Positions 20,230-32,555 of a stretch of DNA of 64,000 bases are shown one piece after another (the first letter of the stretch is position 1; each line of letters starts with the position of its first letter). Origin of the DNA: Paralithodes platypus (lineage: Eukaryota > Arthropoda > Malacostraca > Decapoda > Lithodidae); assembly GCA_032716605.1 (NCBI GenBank), contig CM064492.1:48035876-48099875 (forward strand), written 5' to 3'. The notes below the pieces were generated by a model, which was not told the origin of the DNA, did no database searches, and saw nothing but the letters and a program-made list of their open reading frames with translations. A program made the position numbers and the translations under genes.

Positions 20230-20427
20230 AATTTAATCCGCTATATATGGGAGGTTAGGTTGATAGCGAGATGGGAAAATGTTGAAAAATAAATACAAAC
20301 ATAAAAAGATGAGCAAAGGGAAAGAAAATGGAGCGTGTGGTGGATGGTAAGAAGGGGAGGGCAGGGAGGAAGGGAGAAAATTGCACTTTCTCCTAAACAT
20401 TGCATTCTTTTCGCTGACAACAATAAA

Positions 20428-20430
<3 letters not shown>

Positions 20431-20495
<65 letters not shown>
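20431..20495. repeat. (TG)n then (GA)n
   Basis: Uninterrupted TG repeat of about 55 bp followed by GAGAGAGAGA. Confidence 0.95.
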
Positions 20496-20497
<2 letters not shown>

Positions 20498-20547
20498 CTA
20501 ATGGTGGCCATAATCTATTTGAACCTGGCTCCATCATACTGAAGGGG

Positions 20548-20762
20548 TTAACCCATTCAGTACAGGTGACGTCCCTTTCATTATATCCTGGCAACTATTA
20601 GACGATGTTATTCATGTTAGGAAGAACGTCTACCCATTAAAAACTTACAGACTATCTCAATAAATCCTTTTAGCTACCATATATCTTTCCTAAGCCTAAT
20701 AAAATTGTGCAAATGTAGCTGAAATAGAGTGTAAAAGGCGTGAGGGGTACTGAAGGGGGTAA
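20548..20762. mobile_element. TTAA-type MITE, family P
   Basis: TTAACCCATTCAGTACAGGT to GGGGTACTGAAGGGGGTAA. A partial P end (CATACTGAAGGGG) lies just to its left and shares the TTAA at 20548-20551. Confidence 0.75.
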
Positions 20763-20866
20763 GCATGCCGCATTGTAGGCTAGTGTTCCCGCAGTGGAGA
20801 TTATTGGACACGATATGCAAACATAAATTATACTAGCTACATCATACTGAATGGGTTAAGGGGGGG

Positions 20867-20868
<2 letters not shown>

Positions 20869-20948
<80 letters not shown>

Positions 20949-20966
20949 TGTATATATATATATATA
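20869..20966. repeat. (AT)n microsatellite
   Basis: About 95 bp of AT repeat, interrupted once by ATACTGTAT. Confidence 0.95.
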
Positions 20967-20984
20967 AATTGATTTTCTGTAGAA

Positions 20985-21150
20985 TTGGCCGATTCTTCCT
21001 AAATTGCAGGCTCGCTTATGCTCGCCAGGAAATATTCGACCCCTTAATGGCCCAAAAGGTCTTAAAATCGACAAACTAATGGGGCGAAAGTCTTAAAATC
21101 TCCAAACAAATGGGGCTAAACATAAAAGAGAAGGGGGTCCATAAAACCCC
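20985..21150 (-). mobile_element. TTAA-type MITE, family T (fragment)
   Basis: Family words CTCGCCAGGAAATATTCGAC, AAAAGGTCTTAAAATCGACA, GGGGCTAAACATAAAAGAGA. Both termini are missing. Confidence 0.6.
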
Positions 21151-21227
21151 CTAGCATGCAGCCTTGCAGTATTCCGCAATAATTATAAAATTGTATTAAC
21201 ACTGGTTCGACGTCCAAGGGTTTTTGT

Positions 21228-21659
21228 TTAACCCGTACAGCCCCAGCGACGCGCCTGACGCGTCGGCGATGTATGTAACGCACAGCCCCAGAGACGCGCC
21301 TGGCGCGTCGCCCGTGACCTCAGGTGTAGCCACTCAAGAGGGCTCAGATTTGTATGGGAACTGTGTACGTATCCCACGCACCCGTGCCGATGGTTGAAAA
21401 CTCTCAAAGTCCACGTGCGTGCGCGCGAGCACGCAATAACCTGGTTTTTTGGGATAATTGCCTTCAATTTTTTACTCTTATAAAATCCGTTTTCGGGGGC
21501 TCTGTAGGACCATTTTTTAAGCTTTTTGAGCGGTTTTTCGTGGTTTTTCCTTCATTCCTAACCCATTCGCTATTGTTTCTGGAATAAAACCATTTTTTGA
21601 AAACCGGCCGGGTTCTGGTGCGCAAACATTACAAAACTAGCCGGGGCTCCACGGGTTAA
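21228..21659. mobile_element. TTAA-type element with CCCGTRSAGCCCC ends
   Basis: TTAACCCGTACAGCCCC on the left is mirrored by GGGGCTCCACGGGTTAA on the right. The interior is GC-rich at the left (GACGCGCCTGACGCGTCGGC, repeated once as a variant) and AT-rich at the right. No transposase. This family is distinct from P and T. Confidence 0.7.
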
Positions 21660-22035
21660 TGGAGCCCACCTTGTTTTGTTTTTCTCTTTCTCTCCTTCTC
21701 TCTTTGGCTTGTATCCATTCGGCCCCATTCAGCCTACTGTTTTAAGACGTTTACCCCCATCCAGGTGTCGATATTTTCCTGGCGAGCGGTAGCAAGCCAG
21801 CATATATATATTTTTGTTTTGACAGCAAGCTAAATTTGTACATTTTTCGATTACAAATTTCTCTGCGGATTTCTCCTTACAATGCTGGCTCGCTATCGGT
21901 CGCCAGGAAGAAATCGACACCTAGATGGTGATAAACGTCTTAAAACAGTTGGCTGAATGGGGCCGAATGAATACAAGCCAGGTAAAGAGAGATAAGGAGA
22001 GAAAGATTAAAAAAAAAGCCGGTGAACCCCCTTGA
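21656..22035. mobile_element. TTAA-type MITE, family T, palindromic subfamily
   Basis: A long inverted repeat: TTAATGGAGCCCACC, GGCTTGTATCCATTCGGCCC, AGACGTTTACCCCCATCCAG, then the mirror with GGGGCCGAATGAATACAAGC. It shares the TTAA 21656-21659 with the element on its left. Other copies are at 30112-30474, 45684-46088 and, in part, 58914-59150. Confidence 0.75.
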
Positions 22036-22050
22036 TAATTATAGAGGATT

Positions 22051-22498
22051 GAGTTTGCTATTGCCATGTTCGAACAATGTAGCCTACTGTATTTGAGTTT
22101 GCTATTGCCATGTTCGAACAATGTAGCCTACTGTATTTGAGTTTGCTATTGCCATGTTCGAACAATGTAGCCTACTGTATTTGAGTTTGCTATTGCCATG
22201 TTCGAACAATGTAGCCTACTGTATTTGAGTTTGCTATTGCCATGTTCGAACAATGTAGCCTACTGTATTTGAGTTTGCTATTGCCATGTTCGAACAATGT
22301 AGCCTACTGTATTTGAGTTTGCTATTGCCATGTTCGAACAATGTAGCCTACTGTATTTGAGTTTGCTATTGCCATGTTCGAACAATGTAGCCTACTGTAT
22401 TTGAGTTTGCTATTGCCATGTTCGAACAATGTAGCCTACTGTATTTGAGTTTGCTATTGCCATGTTCGAACAATGTAGCCTACTGTATTTGAGTTTGT
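22051..22498. repeat. 44-bp minisatellite, 10 units
   Basis: Ten essentially identical 44-bp units starting GAGTTTGCTATTGCCATGTT and containing CGAACAATGTAGCCTACTGT, plus an 8-bp partial unit. Confidence 0.97.
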
Positions 22499-22606
22499 CC
22501 GCTAGGCTAAATATGAAAGTCGGACATTCACTTCAATATGCAAATCACCGCACCAATCAAAAGCTATAGGCCATATTTATTGCAGGGTAGGTATGAGGCC
22601 TGGCAC

Positions 22607-22978
22607 TTAAGGGGGTAGTGCTTGTTTGATGGTCTATATATTTATATATTTATGTATTCTTTAATTTCCTCACTAGAACTCCATCAAGCTTTAAAAATCC
22701 ACCACCTGGACCCCCTTTCAAGATAAATTTGTACATTTTTCGGTAGAAAAATTTCTCGGCCGAAGGCCGATTCCTTCTAAATTTACAGGCTCGCTATCAC
22801 TCGTCAGGAAAAAAATCGATACCTATACGGCACAAAAGGTCTAAATATTGCCCTAAGAAATGGGTCGAAAGGTCTCAAAATCATCAAACTAACGGAACGA
22901 ACGTCTTAAAATCTCAAAACTAATATGCTAAACATAAAGGGAGAAGGGGTCGAGAAAAAGCGACTACCTCTCCCTTAA
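22607..22978 (-). mobile_element. TTAA-type MITE, family T, full length
   Basis: Starts TTAAGGGGGTAGTGCTTG and ends GCGACTACCTCTCCCTTAA. Interior holds CTCCATCAAGCTTTAAAAAT and CTCGTCAGGAAAAAAATCGA. 372 bp with TTAA on both sides. Confidence 0.8.
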
Positions 22979-23214
22979 TAATAGAATAGTGGGTTCGATT
23001 CCCGACCACCGGGATAAAATAATGCAATCGGTGTGGCTTTGCGATTCCAAACATATATAATACGTATGATCAAACACTGGCAAAACTCGCTACGAAAACT
23101 ATCTATCTAGCTATCTAGCTATCTATCTATCTATCTACTCTGGCCCAATCCTCATTTTTTGTTTTTATTTTTATTTTTTTACTGAACAAATAGAACATCA
23201 AGAGAAGAATAGAT

Positions 23215-23430
23215 GTAACCCTTTGAGTACCAGGGACGTGTGTTATATTATAGTCTAGATATATTGCAACGATTGTTTGCAGCCTAGGAAGGATCTGCGG
23301 TAGCTAAAAGGGTTGAATGAGATAGTCTGTAGCCTGTTGATAGCTAGAAGTCGTTCATAAACTGAATCAAATTGCCTAATAGTAGCCAAATTATAATGAA
23401 TATGACGTCGCTGGTACAGGGGGGGGGGGT
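23215..23430. mobile_element. TTAA-type MITE, family P (decayed right end)
   Basis: GTAACCCTTTGAGTACCAGG to GACGTCGCTGGTACAGGGGG. The interior matches family P (GGAAGGATCTGCGGTAGCTA). Confidence 0.6.
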
Positions 23431-23549
23431 AATAATAGCTTTGTCCTTCCTGAAACATGTGTCCCAAACAATCTACAATGCCAACAAACCTCAGTAGAAA
23501 CAATGAGACGGAGACAATTGACCACACGTCCGGCCCCCATCAACACCCT

Positions 23550-23778
23550 CTAATTGACCACTTGCGAGTTTCAGACTATAAGGAAGTTAGAGCCGTAAAC
23601 ATCGATATTAATATGAAATGCAATAATAATGTAGGTTTATGATGAATAAAAAGTAGGTTGAATTTGATTTAGTATATTTATAGATGTGCAACGATCGTAT
23701 TGTAGCTGTATTCTACTAAATATCGATGTCTACAGCTCCAACTTACTTATAGAACGAAACTGGCAAATGGTCAATTGA
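23550..23778. mobile_element. Foldback MITE with AATTGACCA ends
   Basis: AATTGACCACTTGCGAGTTT, AGTTAGAGCCGTAAACATCG on the left pair with the right-hand ATGTCTACAGCTCCAACTTA and TGGCAAATGGTCAATT. A second, decayed copy lies at about 42553-42745. Confidence 0.65.
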
Positions 23779-23789
23779 CGACTGTTTGC

Positions 23790-24077
23790 ATTGAACTGTA
23801 CCATATTATACGGTATAAACAATCCATTGAACTGTACCATATTATACGGTATAAACAATCCATTGAACTGTACCATATTATACGGTATAAACAATCCATT
23901 GAACTGTACCATATTATACGGTATAAACAATCCATTGAACTGTACCATATTATACGGTATAAACAATCCATTGAACTGTACCATATTATACGGTATAAAC
24001 AATCCATTGAACTGTACCATATTATACGGTATAAACAATCCATTGAACTGTACCATATTATACGGTATAAACAATCC
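23790..24077. repeat. 36-bp minisatellite, 8 units
   Basis: Eight units of 36 bp beginning ATTGAACTGTACCATATTAT and continuing ACGGTATAAACAATCC. Because 36 is divisible by 3, several frames stay open across the array; none is likely to be a gene. Confidence 0.97.
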
Positions 24078-24289
24078 ATTTCAGCAACAATCAGAGGGGA
24101 ACATTCTACACAATCAATACCCACCACCACTACTGTTGTATTGAACTGTACAGCTACTGACAAATGTTCGTAAGCTCTGGCGATTTTCTTTATGCCAATA
24201 TATCAATTTAGATTGATGTTCAGATCAAATCAGCAATATATGATAAAATGCATAAGATGTATTTATTAATATATAGCTGATTTTATCTG

Positions 24290-24548
24290 TACACTCGGAT
24301 GCCACAGTCTCTCTAGCCCGCTCATAAATATTGGTGGATTTCATCTATTTCTAATAATGGAAGTATATCTCTGGAAACCAATTTATGAATATAATTGTCT
24401 ATACATCAACTGCAAACACTATAAATACCATTTATTGAAAAGCAAGTTATATCCAAAAAACCAATCCAGAGAGTTATAATTGCATAAAGAAAAACACAGG
24501 AGTCAACGAGTCTTATGAGTGGGCTAGAGACTATGGTATCCGAGTGTA
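24290..24548. mobile_element. TA-flanked MITE, family K, copy 1
   Basis: TACACTCGGATGCCACAGTC on the left and the inverse GACTATGGTATCCGAGTGTA on the right, with CTAGCCCGCTCATAA / TTATGAGTGGGCTAG inside. Other copies at 25804-26068 and 57995-58258. Confidence 0.8.
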
Positions 24549-24668
24549 CCTCAACTTAAATGGATATGTTTGCATACAATAAATCTCAAGAGCTCACGAA
24601 CATTAGTCAGTAGCAGTACCACATGTTATACAAACAATCCCGTGTAACAACAATCAGAGTGAGAACAG

Positions 24669-25033
24669 TTAAGGGGGTAGTACTCGTTTTTTCAGGACCA
24701 CCGTCTCCCTCATGTTTAACATATTAGTTTTGAGGTTTTAAGACGTTCGTTCCGTTAGTTTGGCGATTTTGAGACCTTTTGCCTCATTTTGTTGTCAATA
24801 TTAAGACCTTTCGTGTCCTTTAAGTGTCTATTTTTTTCCTGGCGAGCGATAGCGAGCCTCTAATTCTAGAAGGAACCGACCTTCGGCCGGGACATTTTTT
24901 CTACCGAAAAATGTACAAATTTATCTTGAAAGGGGGTGGTTTTTCTAAGCTTGGTGGAGGTCTAGCGAGGAAACTAAAAAATATATAAATAAATAAATAT
25001 ATATAGACTAAAAATCAAGCACTACCCCCTTAA
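24669..25033 (+). mobile_element. TTAA-type MITE, family T, full length
   Basis: TTAAGGGGGTAGTACTCG ... AAGCACTACCCCCTTAA, with CCTGGCGAGCGATAGCGAGC in the middle. This copy best shows the full structure: TTAA duplications and about 13-15 bp terminal inverted repeats, 365 bp. Confidence 0.85.
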
Positions 25034-25439
25034 CACATCCGGCCCCAAATGAAGACCCTCGGCACCATTACTGTTGCACGATATCATACACTACCATACT
25101 GTACGATATCAGATAAAACAGACCGTGTAACAGCCACTCCAACAGCTTCTTTTATCTTCAACACCCCTTCTCCCCTCTCAACACTCTTGGAAAAGTAGCT
25201 ACGAGGTGCCGTTGTAAAGGCTTGTCCCTCAATACCTTCACCTGACATGACAACAAAAGCCTGAATACCTTCACCTGACCAGACAGCAATCAGGGCTAGC
25301 AGACACGTAATATGAAAAGCATGTATCCATAAAGCAATACGTAGACGGAGGTTTAAAACCAAACAAATATAATGAAGCAGTCCACACTTCCGGCCCCCAA
25401 TGAAGACCCTCCACTATAGTCCGTTTTATTTCAGCTGAT

Positions 25440-25640
25440 GGTAAATTGAATCCCTTAGCAGCTGATTTCTCAATACTTAATCGACAAATATGAAACTACT
25501 ATGTCTCCGTATCTTAACAATGTCAAGAGTATTAAATCAAAAACACATTTGGCAATATAATGTTCGTAACAGCTGAGTGATGAAGATAGACATGGCAATT
25601 TACTGTTTGCTGAAGAAAAAAAACCAATAGTAGTTATATT
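25440..25640. mobile_element. TCAGCTGA-end MITE, decayed copy
   Basis: TTTCAGCTGATGGTAAATTG at the left and GGCAATTTACTGTTTGCTGA at the right, with GAAACTACTATGTCTCCGTA inside, as in the copy at 8713. Confidence 0.55.
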
Positions 25641-25803
25641 ATGTAGTATGGTATCATGTATATGTTATACAAACAAACTCCAGCAGTAACACTCAGAGGG
25701 TGACACTCCAATGAGAACCCTCCACTACTAATGTTGTACTGTACCATACTCGATCTCTGCTTCCTTATACTGGGTTGCTCTGGAGGTGGAGGTGGAGTTA
25801 GGG

Positions 25804-26068
25804 TACACTCGGATGCCAGTGTCTCTAGCCCACTCATAAATATTCCTGGATTTCACCTATTTCTATTAATTGAAGTATAAACTGGAAATGAATTTATGAA
25901 TGTAGCTTTCTATACATCACCTACACAACTATACACATTATTTATTGAAACACAAATTGTATTCCAAAATAATTTCAGATAGTTATAATCGTATAAATTA
26001 AAACATAGGGAGTCCACGAATTCTTATGAATGGGCTAGGGACTATATTACTATAGCATCCAATTGTGC
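25804..26068. mobile_element. TA-flanked MITE, family K, copy 2
   Basis: TACACTCGGATGCCAGTGTC at the left; the right end ACTATAGCATCCAATTGTGCA is more decayed. Confidence 0.7.
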
Positions 26069-26243
26069 ATAGCTACACATTAACATTATTACACGGGCAA
26101 CACAAACCCAGGTGCCTGTGCAATGCAGTCTGGGCTTAATTATTCTAAAATTAGTAGAAACTATCGATTAAAAGAACAGTATAGGCCTAGTAAAGAAGAA
26201 GGCTCTCTCCCCATCCAGTAATCCCTCCGATTACATAGTAGGC

Positions 26244-26380
<137 letters not shown>

Positions 26381-27013
26381 ACTTACATAGACTTACATAG
26401 ATAAACTGGCCACACAGACCTTACGATCCAAACGAGGTGGTCAGGACTTAATTCTAGTAGAGATGGCAAAGGAAAGGATAGAACAGAAGAAGGCTCTCTC
26501 CCCACCCTCCGTCCTTCCGGCAATTGCCGTACATGAAAAAGTTGGAAGTGATTAACCTTGCTGGGCTTCGAAATCCCCAGAAGGAATTTACAGGAAAGAT
26601 TGGAAAAAAAGAAAGGGAAAACAAAAAAGAAATTAAAACAAAATCATGCAACCCTTCGCCTTAGCAGCATGTAACTTTTGGGGTTAATTGAAATCATCCA
26701 ACCCATCACCCTTAGTAGTATGTACATATTTAGTGATGTTTATTATTCTTATTTTTTATTTGTGTATTATTTTTATTTATTTTTTCTAACGCTCTCTTCA
26801 GCTGAACAAATAATAACGGTGATAATTACTGCCTACTGACCCTACTCCATACCAATTTTTCTGTGGTATGAATCTAGATTTTTCTTAAACGTATCTATAG
26901 AGGAGCTGTCTATTACTATATTTGGAAGTTTGTTCCACTCATCAATTACACTGTGAGTAAAGAAATGTTTTGTTGTATCTAGATTCGCTCTCCGACCTAA
27001 TAATTTTAAATTG

Positions 27014-27017
<4 letters not shown>
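26381..27017 (-). mobile_element. CR1-like LINE, 5'-truncated, bounded by (GA)n and (CT)n
   Basis: The minus strand at 27015-26850 translates NNLKLLGRRANLDTTKHFFT, HSVIDEWNKLPNIVIDSSSI and DTFKKNLDSY, the C-terminal end of a CR1-like ORF2. The 3' end carries two exact 10-bp units (ACTTACATAG on the plus strand, 26381-26400), and (GA)n begins directly after them. The 5' truncation falls exactly where a (CT)n tract begins at 27018. Confidence 0.75.
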
Positions 27018-27251
<234 letters not shown>

Positions 27252-27299
27252 CCAGGAACAGATTGTCCCTCTAACAAAGGCAAACATTTTATAGGAAGT

Positions 27300-27965
27300 G
27301 TTGGGTGATGATAGTGGAGGTGGTTAATAGCTAGAGGGAGTGATGGAGTTGTTAGTGATGGTGATGGTGTGGATAGTGGAGATGGTACAAGGTGGTGTTG
27401 ATAGTGGTGGTGATGGTGAACAACTAGAGAGGGAGTGTTGTAGTTGTTATTGGTGGTGTTGGTGATGGTGGTGATGGTGATAGTGGTGGTGGTGATGTGG
27501 AGGTGATTATGGAGATAGTAAAAGGTAAGGTATACATCAAGTGGGTGGTGGTGATAACAATGGTGGTGGTGGTGATAGGGGTGGTGGTGATGGTGATAAA
27601 GGTGGTGGTGGTGGTGATAGGGGTGGTGGTGGTGGGTGGTAATAATGGTGGTGGTAGTGGTGTTGTTGACAGTATTAGAAATGGGTACAGGAGGACGGGG
27701 CTGACACTGATGCTGGAGACCTAGGTGTTAGTCGTGGTGGTCGTGGTGGTGGTGAGGTGGTGGTGGTTATGGTGGAGTGCTGGTGGTGATTATGGTTATG
27801 ATGGTGGTGGTGGTGATGGAGTGGTGGTGGTGGTGGTGGTGATGATTATGGTTATGGTGGTGATGATTATGGTTATGGTGGTGATGATGGAGGTGGTGAT
27901 TGGAGTGGTGACGATGAATGAGGCGCTAGGGGGTAGGGGGGGGGGGATAGTGGTGGTGAAGGTGA
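27300..27965. repeat. GGT/GAT-rich degenerate simple repeat
   Basis: GTGGTGGTG, GATGATGG and TAGTGG words throughout. Open frames here encode only V/G-rich runs and are not treated as genes. Confidence 0.85.
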
Positions 27966-28031
27966 TACCGACAACTTGGAGACGTTGGCTTAAGTAACAC
28001 AGATCCATGTAAATCGTGACCAGTTAGACCC

Positions 28032-28250
28032 TTAACCCCTTCTGTATCGGCGACGTCCTTTTCATTTGATTCCAGCTACATTTATACGATTTTATTAAGC
28101 TTGGGAAGGATATATGGAAGTTACAAGGATTAATTGAGAAGTCTGCAGCCTTTTAATGGGTAGATGTCCTTGCTAAGCCAAATATAATCGTTTAATAATT
28201 GCCAGAATATAACAAACAGGATGTCACCGGTACCGTACTGAATGGGATAA
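28032..28250. mobile_element. TTAA-type MITE, family P
   Basis: TTAACCCCTTCTGTATCGGC to GTACCGTACTGAATGGGATAA. Confidence 0.75.
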
Positions 28251-28299
28251 TAGACTTCATGGGTGTTACTTATGTGGTAGTGGTGGTAGACAGGAGGTT

Positions 28300-29445
28300 C
28301 ATGAGGGTGGTGGTTGTGGTAGTGGGTGGCAGTGATGTGGTGGTGATGGGAATGACAGTATGGTGGAGGAAGTGGTGGTGATTGTGGTAGTGGAGGAAGT
28401 GATGATGATGATGATGATGGTAGTGGTGGTGGTGGGTGGCAGTGATGTGGTGGTGAAGGGAATGACAGTAAGGTGGAGGAAGTGGTGGTGATTGTTGTAG
28501 TGGTGGTGGAGGAAGTGATGATGATGGTGGTGGTGGGTGGCAGTGATGTGGTGGTGATGGGAATGACAGTATGGTGGAGGAAGTGGTGGTGATTGTGGTA
28601 GTGGTGGTGGAGGATGTGATGATGATGATGATGGTAGTGGTGGTGGAGGGTGGCAGTGATGTGGTGGTGATGGGAATGACAGTATGGTGGAGGAAGTGGT
28701 GGTGATTGTGGTAGTGGTGGTGGAGGAAGGATGATGATGATGATGGTAGTGGTGGTGTGGGTGGCAGTGATGTGGTGGTGATGGGAATGACAGTAAGGTG
28801 GAGGAAGTGGTGGTGATTGTGGTAGTGGTGGTGGAGGAAGTGATGATGATGATGATGGTAGTGGTGGTGGTGGGTGGCAGTGATGTGGTGGTGAAGGGAA
28901 TGACAGTAAGGTGGAGGAAGTGGTGGTGATTGTGGTAGTGGTGGTGGAGGAAGTGATGATGATGATGATGGTAGTGGTGGTGGAGGGTGGCAGTGATGTG
29001 GTGGTGATGGGAATGACAGTAAGGTGGAGGAAGTGGTGGTGGAGGAAGTGATGATGATGATGATGGTAGTGGTGGTGGTGGGTGGCAGTGATGTGGTGGT
29101 GATGGGAATGACAGTAAGGTGGAGGAAGTGGTGGTGATTGTGGTAGTGGTGGTGGAGGAAGTGATGATGATGGTAGTGGTGGTGGAGGGTGGCAGTGATG
29201 TGGTGGTGATGGGAATGACAGTAAGGTGGAGGAAGTGGTGGTGATTGTGGTAGTGGTGGTGGATGGCAGTGATGTGGTGGTTATGGGAATGACAGTAAGG
29301 TGGAGGAAGTGGTGGTGATTGTGGTAGTGGTGGTGGATGGCAGTGATGTGGTGGATGGCAGTGATGTGGTGGATGGCAGTGATGTGGTGGTGGCAGTGAT
29401 GTGGTGGATGGCAGTGATGTGGTGGTGGCAGTGAAGTGGTGTTGG
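28300..29445. repeat. Minisatellite, about 110-bp GT-rich unit
   Basis: Units contain GGCAGTGATGTGGTGGTGAT, GGGAATGACAGTAAGGTGGA and GGAAGTGATGATGATGATGA, repeated about ten times with indels, ending in shorter GGCAGTGATGTGGTGGAT units. A 409-codon minus frame (His/Pro/Ser/Thr only) is open through it; I regard that as a product of the repeat. Confidence 0.93.
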
Positions 29446-29649
29446 TTATGATGGTAATGGAATATCATAAACATAATATAGCTGGTGACGACATACTGTA
29501 CAGTATAGTTTACCAGAGTTACAAACAAACAAAAAAAGTCCCATACTTGTGAGAATAATGATTTTTAATGATTTTATGTAACAAAATGCATCAATTTGTT
29601 AATATTGCATGCAATTGTGCGTAATAACAGTATGCGGATAATTTTTCAA

Positions 29650-29937
<288 letters not shown>

Positions 29938-30111
29938 CACAAGACATACGCCTCCACTCAAAAATTGCCACACGTATGCACACATACCCCACCCCCACAC
30001 GCACGTACGTACACACATACCCCCCCCCCCCCACACACACAGAGAAATACATGCACAGTTATGCGGAAGGAAATACAAGTTGTGTACAGTTGAACCAAAA
30101 AGTCATGTCAG

Positions 30112-30474
30112 TTAAAGGGGCCCACTTCGTTTTTTTTTTTCTCTCCCCCTGGGTTGTATCCTTTCGGGCCCATTGAACCTACTGTTTTAAGACGTTTATC
30201 CCCATCCAGGTGTAATTTTTTTCCTGGCGAGCGGTAGCGAGCCAGCATATTTTATATAATGTTTTGTCAGCAGGCTAAATTTGTATTTGTAAATTTTCGA
30301 TGGAAAAATGTCTCCGGCGAAGCCAGATTTCTCCATACAATGCTGGCTCGCTATCGTTCGCCAGAAATACATCGACACCTGGATGGGGATAAAACGGTAG
30401 GCTGAATGGGGCCGAATGGATACAAGCCAGATAAAGAGGGAAAAGGAGAGAAACAAAACAGGTGACTCCCTTAA
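30112..30474. mobile_element. TTAA-type MITE, family T, palindromic subfamily
   Basis: TTAAAGGGGCCCACTTCG ... GGTGACTCCCTTAA. The two halves are mirror images around about 30290. Confidence 0.75.
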
Positions 30475-30539
30475 GTCCTACAGTGGCATGGCACTATTCA
30501 TCTAATTCTGGCTACCATGAAACATATTTAGCTTATCTA

Positions 30540-31080
30540 ACAAGATCGTATCATTGGTAATCCCACGACTGGATAGAGTGTGTTCAAAGAAGCTTCACAT
30601 CCCACATCAGCTCGGTAAAACACCTTCACTACTGGGATCGGCTGAAGGCTCTTAACCTCTATTTACTGGATCAAATAAGAAAGAAATACCGTACCTAATG
30701 ATCTACACATGGGACAGTTATTGAAGGTCTAACTAGTGCCAAACCTGCACACCACATTATCATGGAACTGTAGCGACAGGGGGGGGGGGGGGGGGGGTAG
30801 GAAATGTAACCTTCCACCTCAAAAGTGTAGGGGAGCTCTGGTCACACTGAGGGACTCCTGGTTGACAAATAGGGGTCCGAGTCTCTTCAACAAATTGTAA
30901 GAGAACGTGAGAAACTTGATGAATGTGCCAACGGAAGTCTTCAAGAGAACCTTGGACAACTATCTCCCTGATCAGCCATGCTTCGCGAGAAAGAGAGCTG
31001 CCCCCTCGAATAGACTGGTTCATCAACCACCGGCAGCAAACAGACTCGGGGCAAGCAGCTCTCGCATAAATGGTGTTACC
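30540..31080 (+). pseudogene. LINE A-like ORF2 C-terminal fragment
   Basis: The plus strand gives DWIECVQRSFTSHISSVKHL and HYWDRLKALNLYLLDQ, close to the LINE A words VQRNFTSHISSVKQLHYWDR and LRALNLYSLE, followed by decayed frames with VSLQENLGQL- and ARERELP-like words. Many stops. A (G)18 run at 30780 interrupts it. Confidence 0.7.
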
Positions 31081-31484
31081 CCTGTGTTACAAATATAAAT
31101 TTTATATACCGGTAGGGTAAATTCATAAAATCACCTTCCAATTATATATAAACTTGTGAGAGCTTTAAATGTGGTACTCTTTTCCAGTATTTGTACCAGT
31201 ACCCATGTATTACTTAGTGTCAGATAATATAGTAGGGTTGAGAGTAACGTAACACTATGAGGCGACTGTACTGTAGACAACCGTGGTGGAGTGTCTGGCT
31301 GGAAGGTAAACATTGCATCAACCGGTGTCTGTCTGTCTGATGCACTCTATTTACCCCATTTGGTTCCAGGGATCTTTTTAGAGCTCCCCTGTTTCGCCTC
31401 ATTGGTTTGGCGATAATATGACACTTCACCCTACCACAACCACAACCACCACCTCTAACACAACCACCACCACCCCTACCCCGA

Positions 31485-31690
31485 CCACACTCAGGTATCG
31501 ATTTTGTTTTTGTTTTTTGTTTTGTTTTTTTACTGGGCGAACGATAGCGGACCTTAAATTTAAAATAAATCGACCTTCAGCATGGACAATTTTCAATCGA
31601 AAAATGTACAAACTTAGCTTGAAGGAGGTCTGCACTTTTATTTGTTTGAAGGAAGTCTGGGAAGGCGTTTGTGTTAAAGACTAAAGTACA
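31485..31690. mobile_element. Family T fragment
   Basis: CTGGGCGAACGATAGCGGAC, CGACCTTCAGCATGGACAAT and TCGAAAAATGTACAAACTTA are divergent family T words. No termini. Confidence 0.5.
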
Positions 31691-31879
31691 AACTAAAATG
31701 TATTGCGAGAAAAAAAAAAAATCCTCTATAATAATTAAACCACATATCATACTAACCCCCAGGAGGTCGGACCAGATAGTGCTACCCTCTCAGCGCACCT
31801 GAACCCATTCTGCCATTTTGGTCTGGCTATCGTTAGGCGTTTTTAATCAGTTATTTTATGTTATTCAATTTTGGAGAGA

Positions 31880-32116
31880 TGTGAGAGTCAGATATAGTCC
31901 TCACACTTTACAACGCTCAGATACGGCCTCTCCTGGAGTATGCGGTTCAATTCTGGTCTCCAGCACTAATGAAAGATATAGAGCGACTGGAAAGAGTACA
32001 AACTAGGGCTACAAAGCTTATTAGAAGAATGAGCTATGAGGACCGGTTGAGAGCTCTTGACACGCAGACTACGAGGTCTCCGAGATACTAACTATTCCTT
32101 GTAACTCCTTGTAACT
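31880..32116 (+). pseudogene. CR1-like LINE fragment with 10-bp tandem 3' units
   Basis: The plus strand contains LTTLRPLLEYAVQFWSPALM and KDIERLERVQTRATKLIRRM, SYEDRLRALDT, the post-RT region of a CR1-like ORF2. It ends with two exact 10-bp units, CCTTGTAACT (32097-32116), and then (CT)n at 32117-32134. Most of the C-terminal coding and 3' UTR is deleted. Confidence 0.7.
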
Positions 32117-32134
32117 CTCTCTCTCTCTCTCTCT
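32117..32134. repeat. (CT)n tract after LINE 3' end
   Basis: Nine CT units directly after the 10-bp repeats. Confidence 0.9.
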
Positions 32135-32269
32135 CGAACATCCTTTACCAACCAGTGTGTAGGTTAGTGAGTCAGTCGGTGGCGGTATGTGTAAATGTGT
32201 CCACCTGTCATAACAAACAAACCCGAGTCATTATACGGCTAACACACGGGCGGGGCCACTCTTCCTCTT

Positions 32270-32270
32270 C

Positions 32271-32308
<38 letters not shown>

Positions 32309-32518
32309 TGTCAAACGAGCTAGAAGTATTACTTCCTGCATATATAGCCTACAAAGTTTCAATTATGGTTTACAGTTCTAATTATGTCTTAGGAAGTGAT
32401 AAATTAACCAAAACAATACAAACCCATTCTAATTTTCTTGTATTTCTTTTCATATTCATTCCAGTATTAAAACCAAATTGCTCTGGTTTGACACCCTGCA
32501 CGCCCGCGCGCGCACACA

Positions 32519-32555
<37 letters not shown>

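Noticed and set aside
22051..24077. Minisatellites at 22051 and 23790 as possible CRISPR arrays
   Set aside because: Units are directly joined with no unique spacers, and the DNA is eukaryotic.
28299..29528. A 409-codon minus-strand frame rich in His, Pro, Ser and Thr
   Set aside because: It runs through a GT-rich minisatellite with few stop-forming words; composition follows the repeat unit and there is no protein domain.
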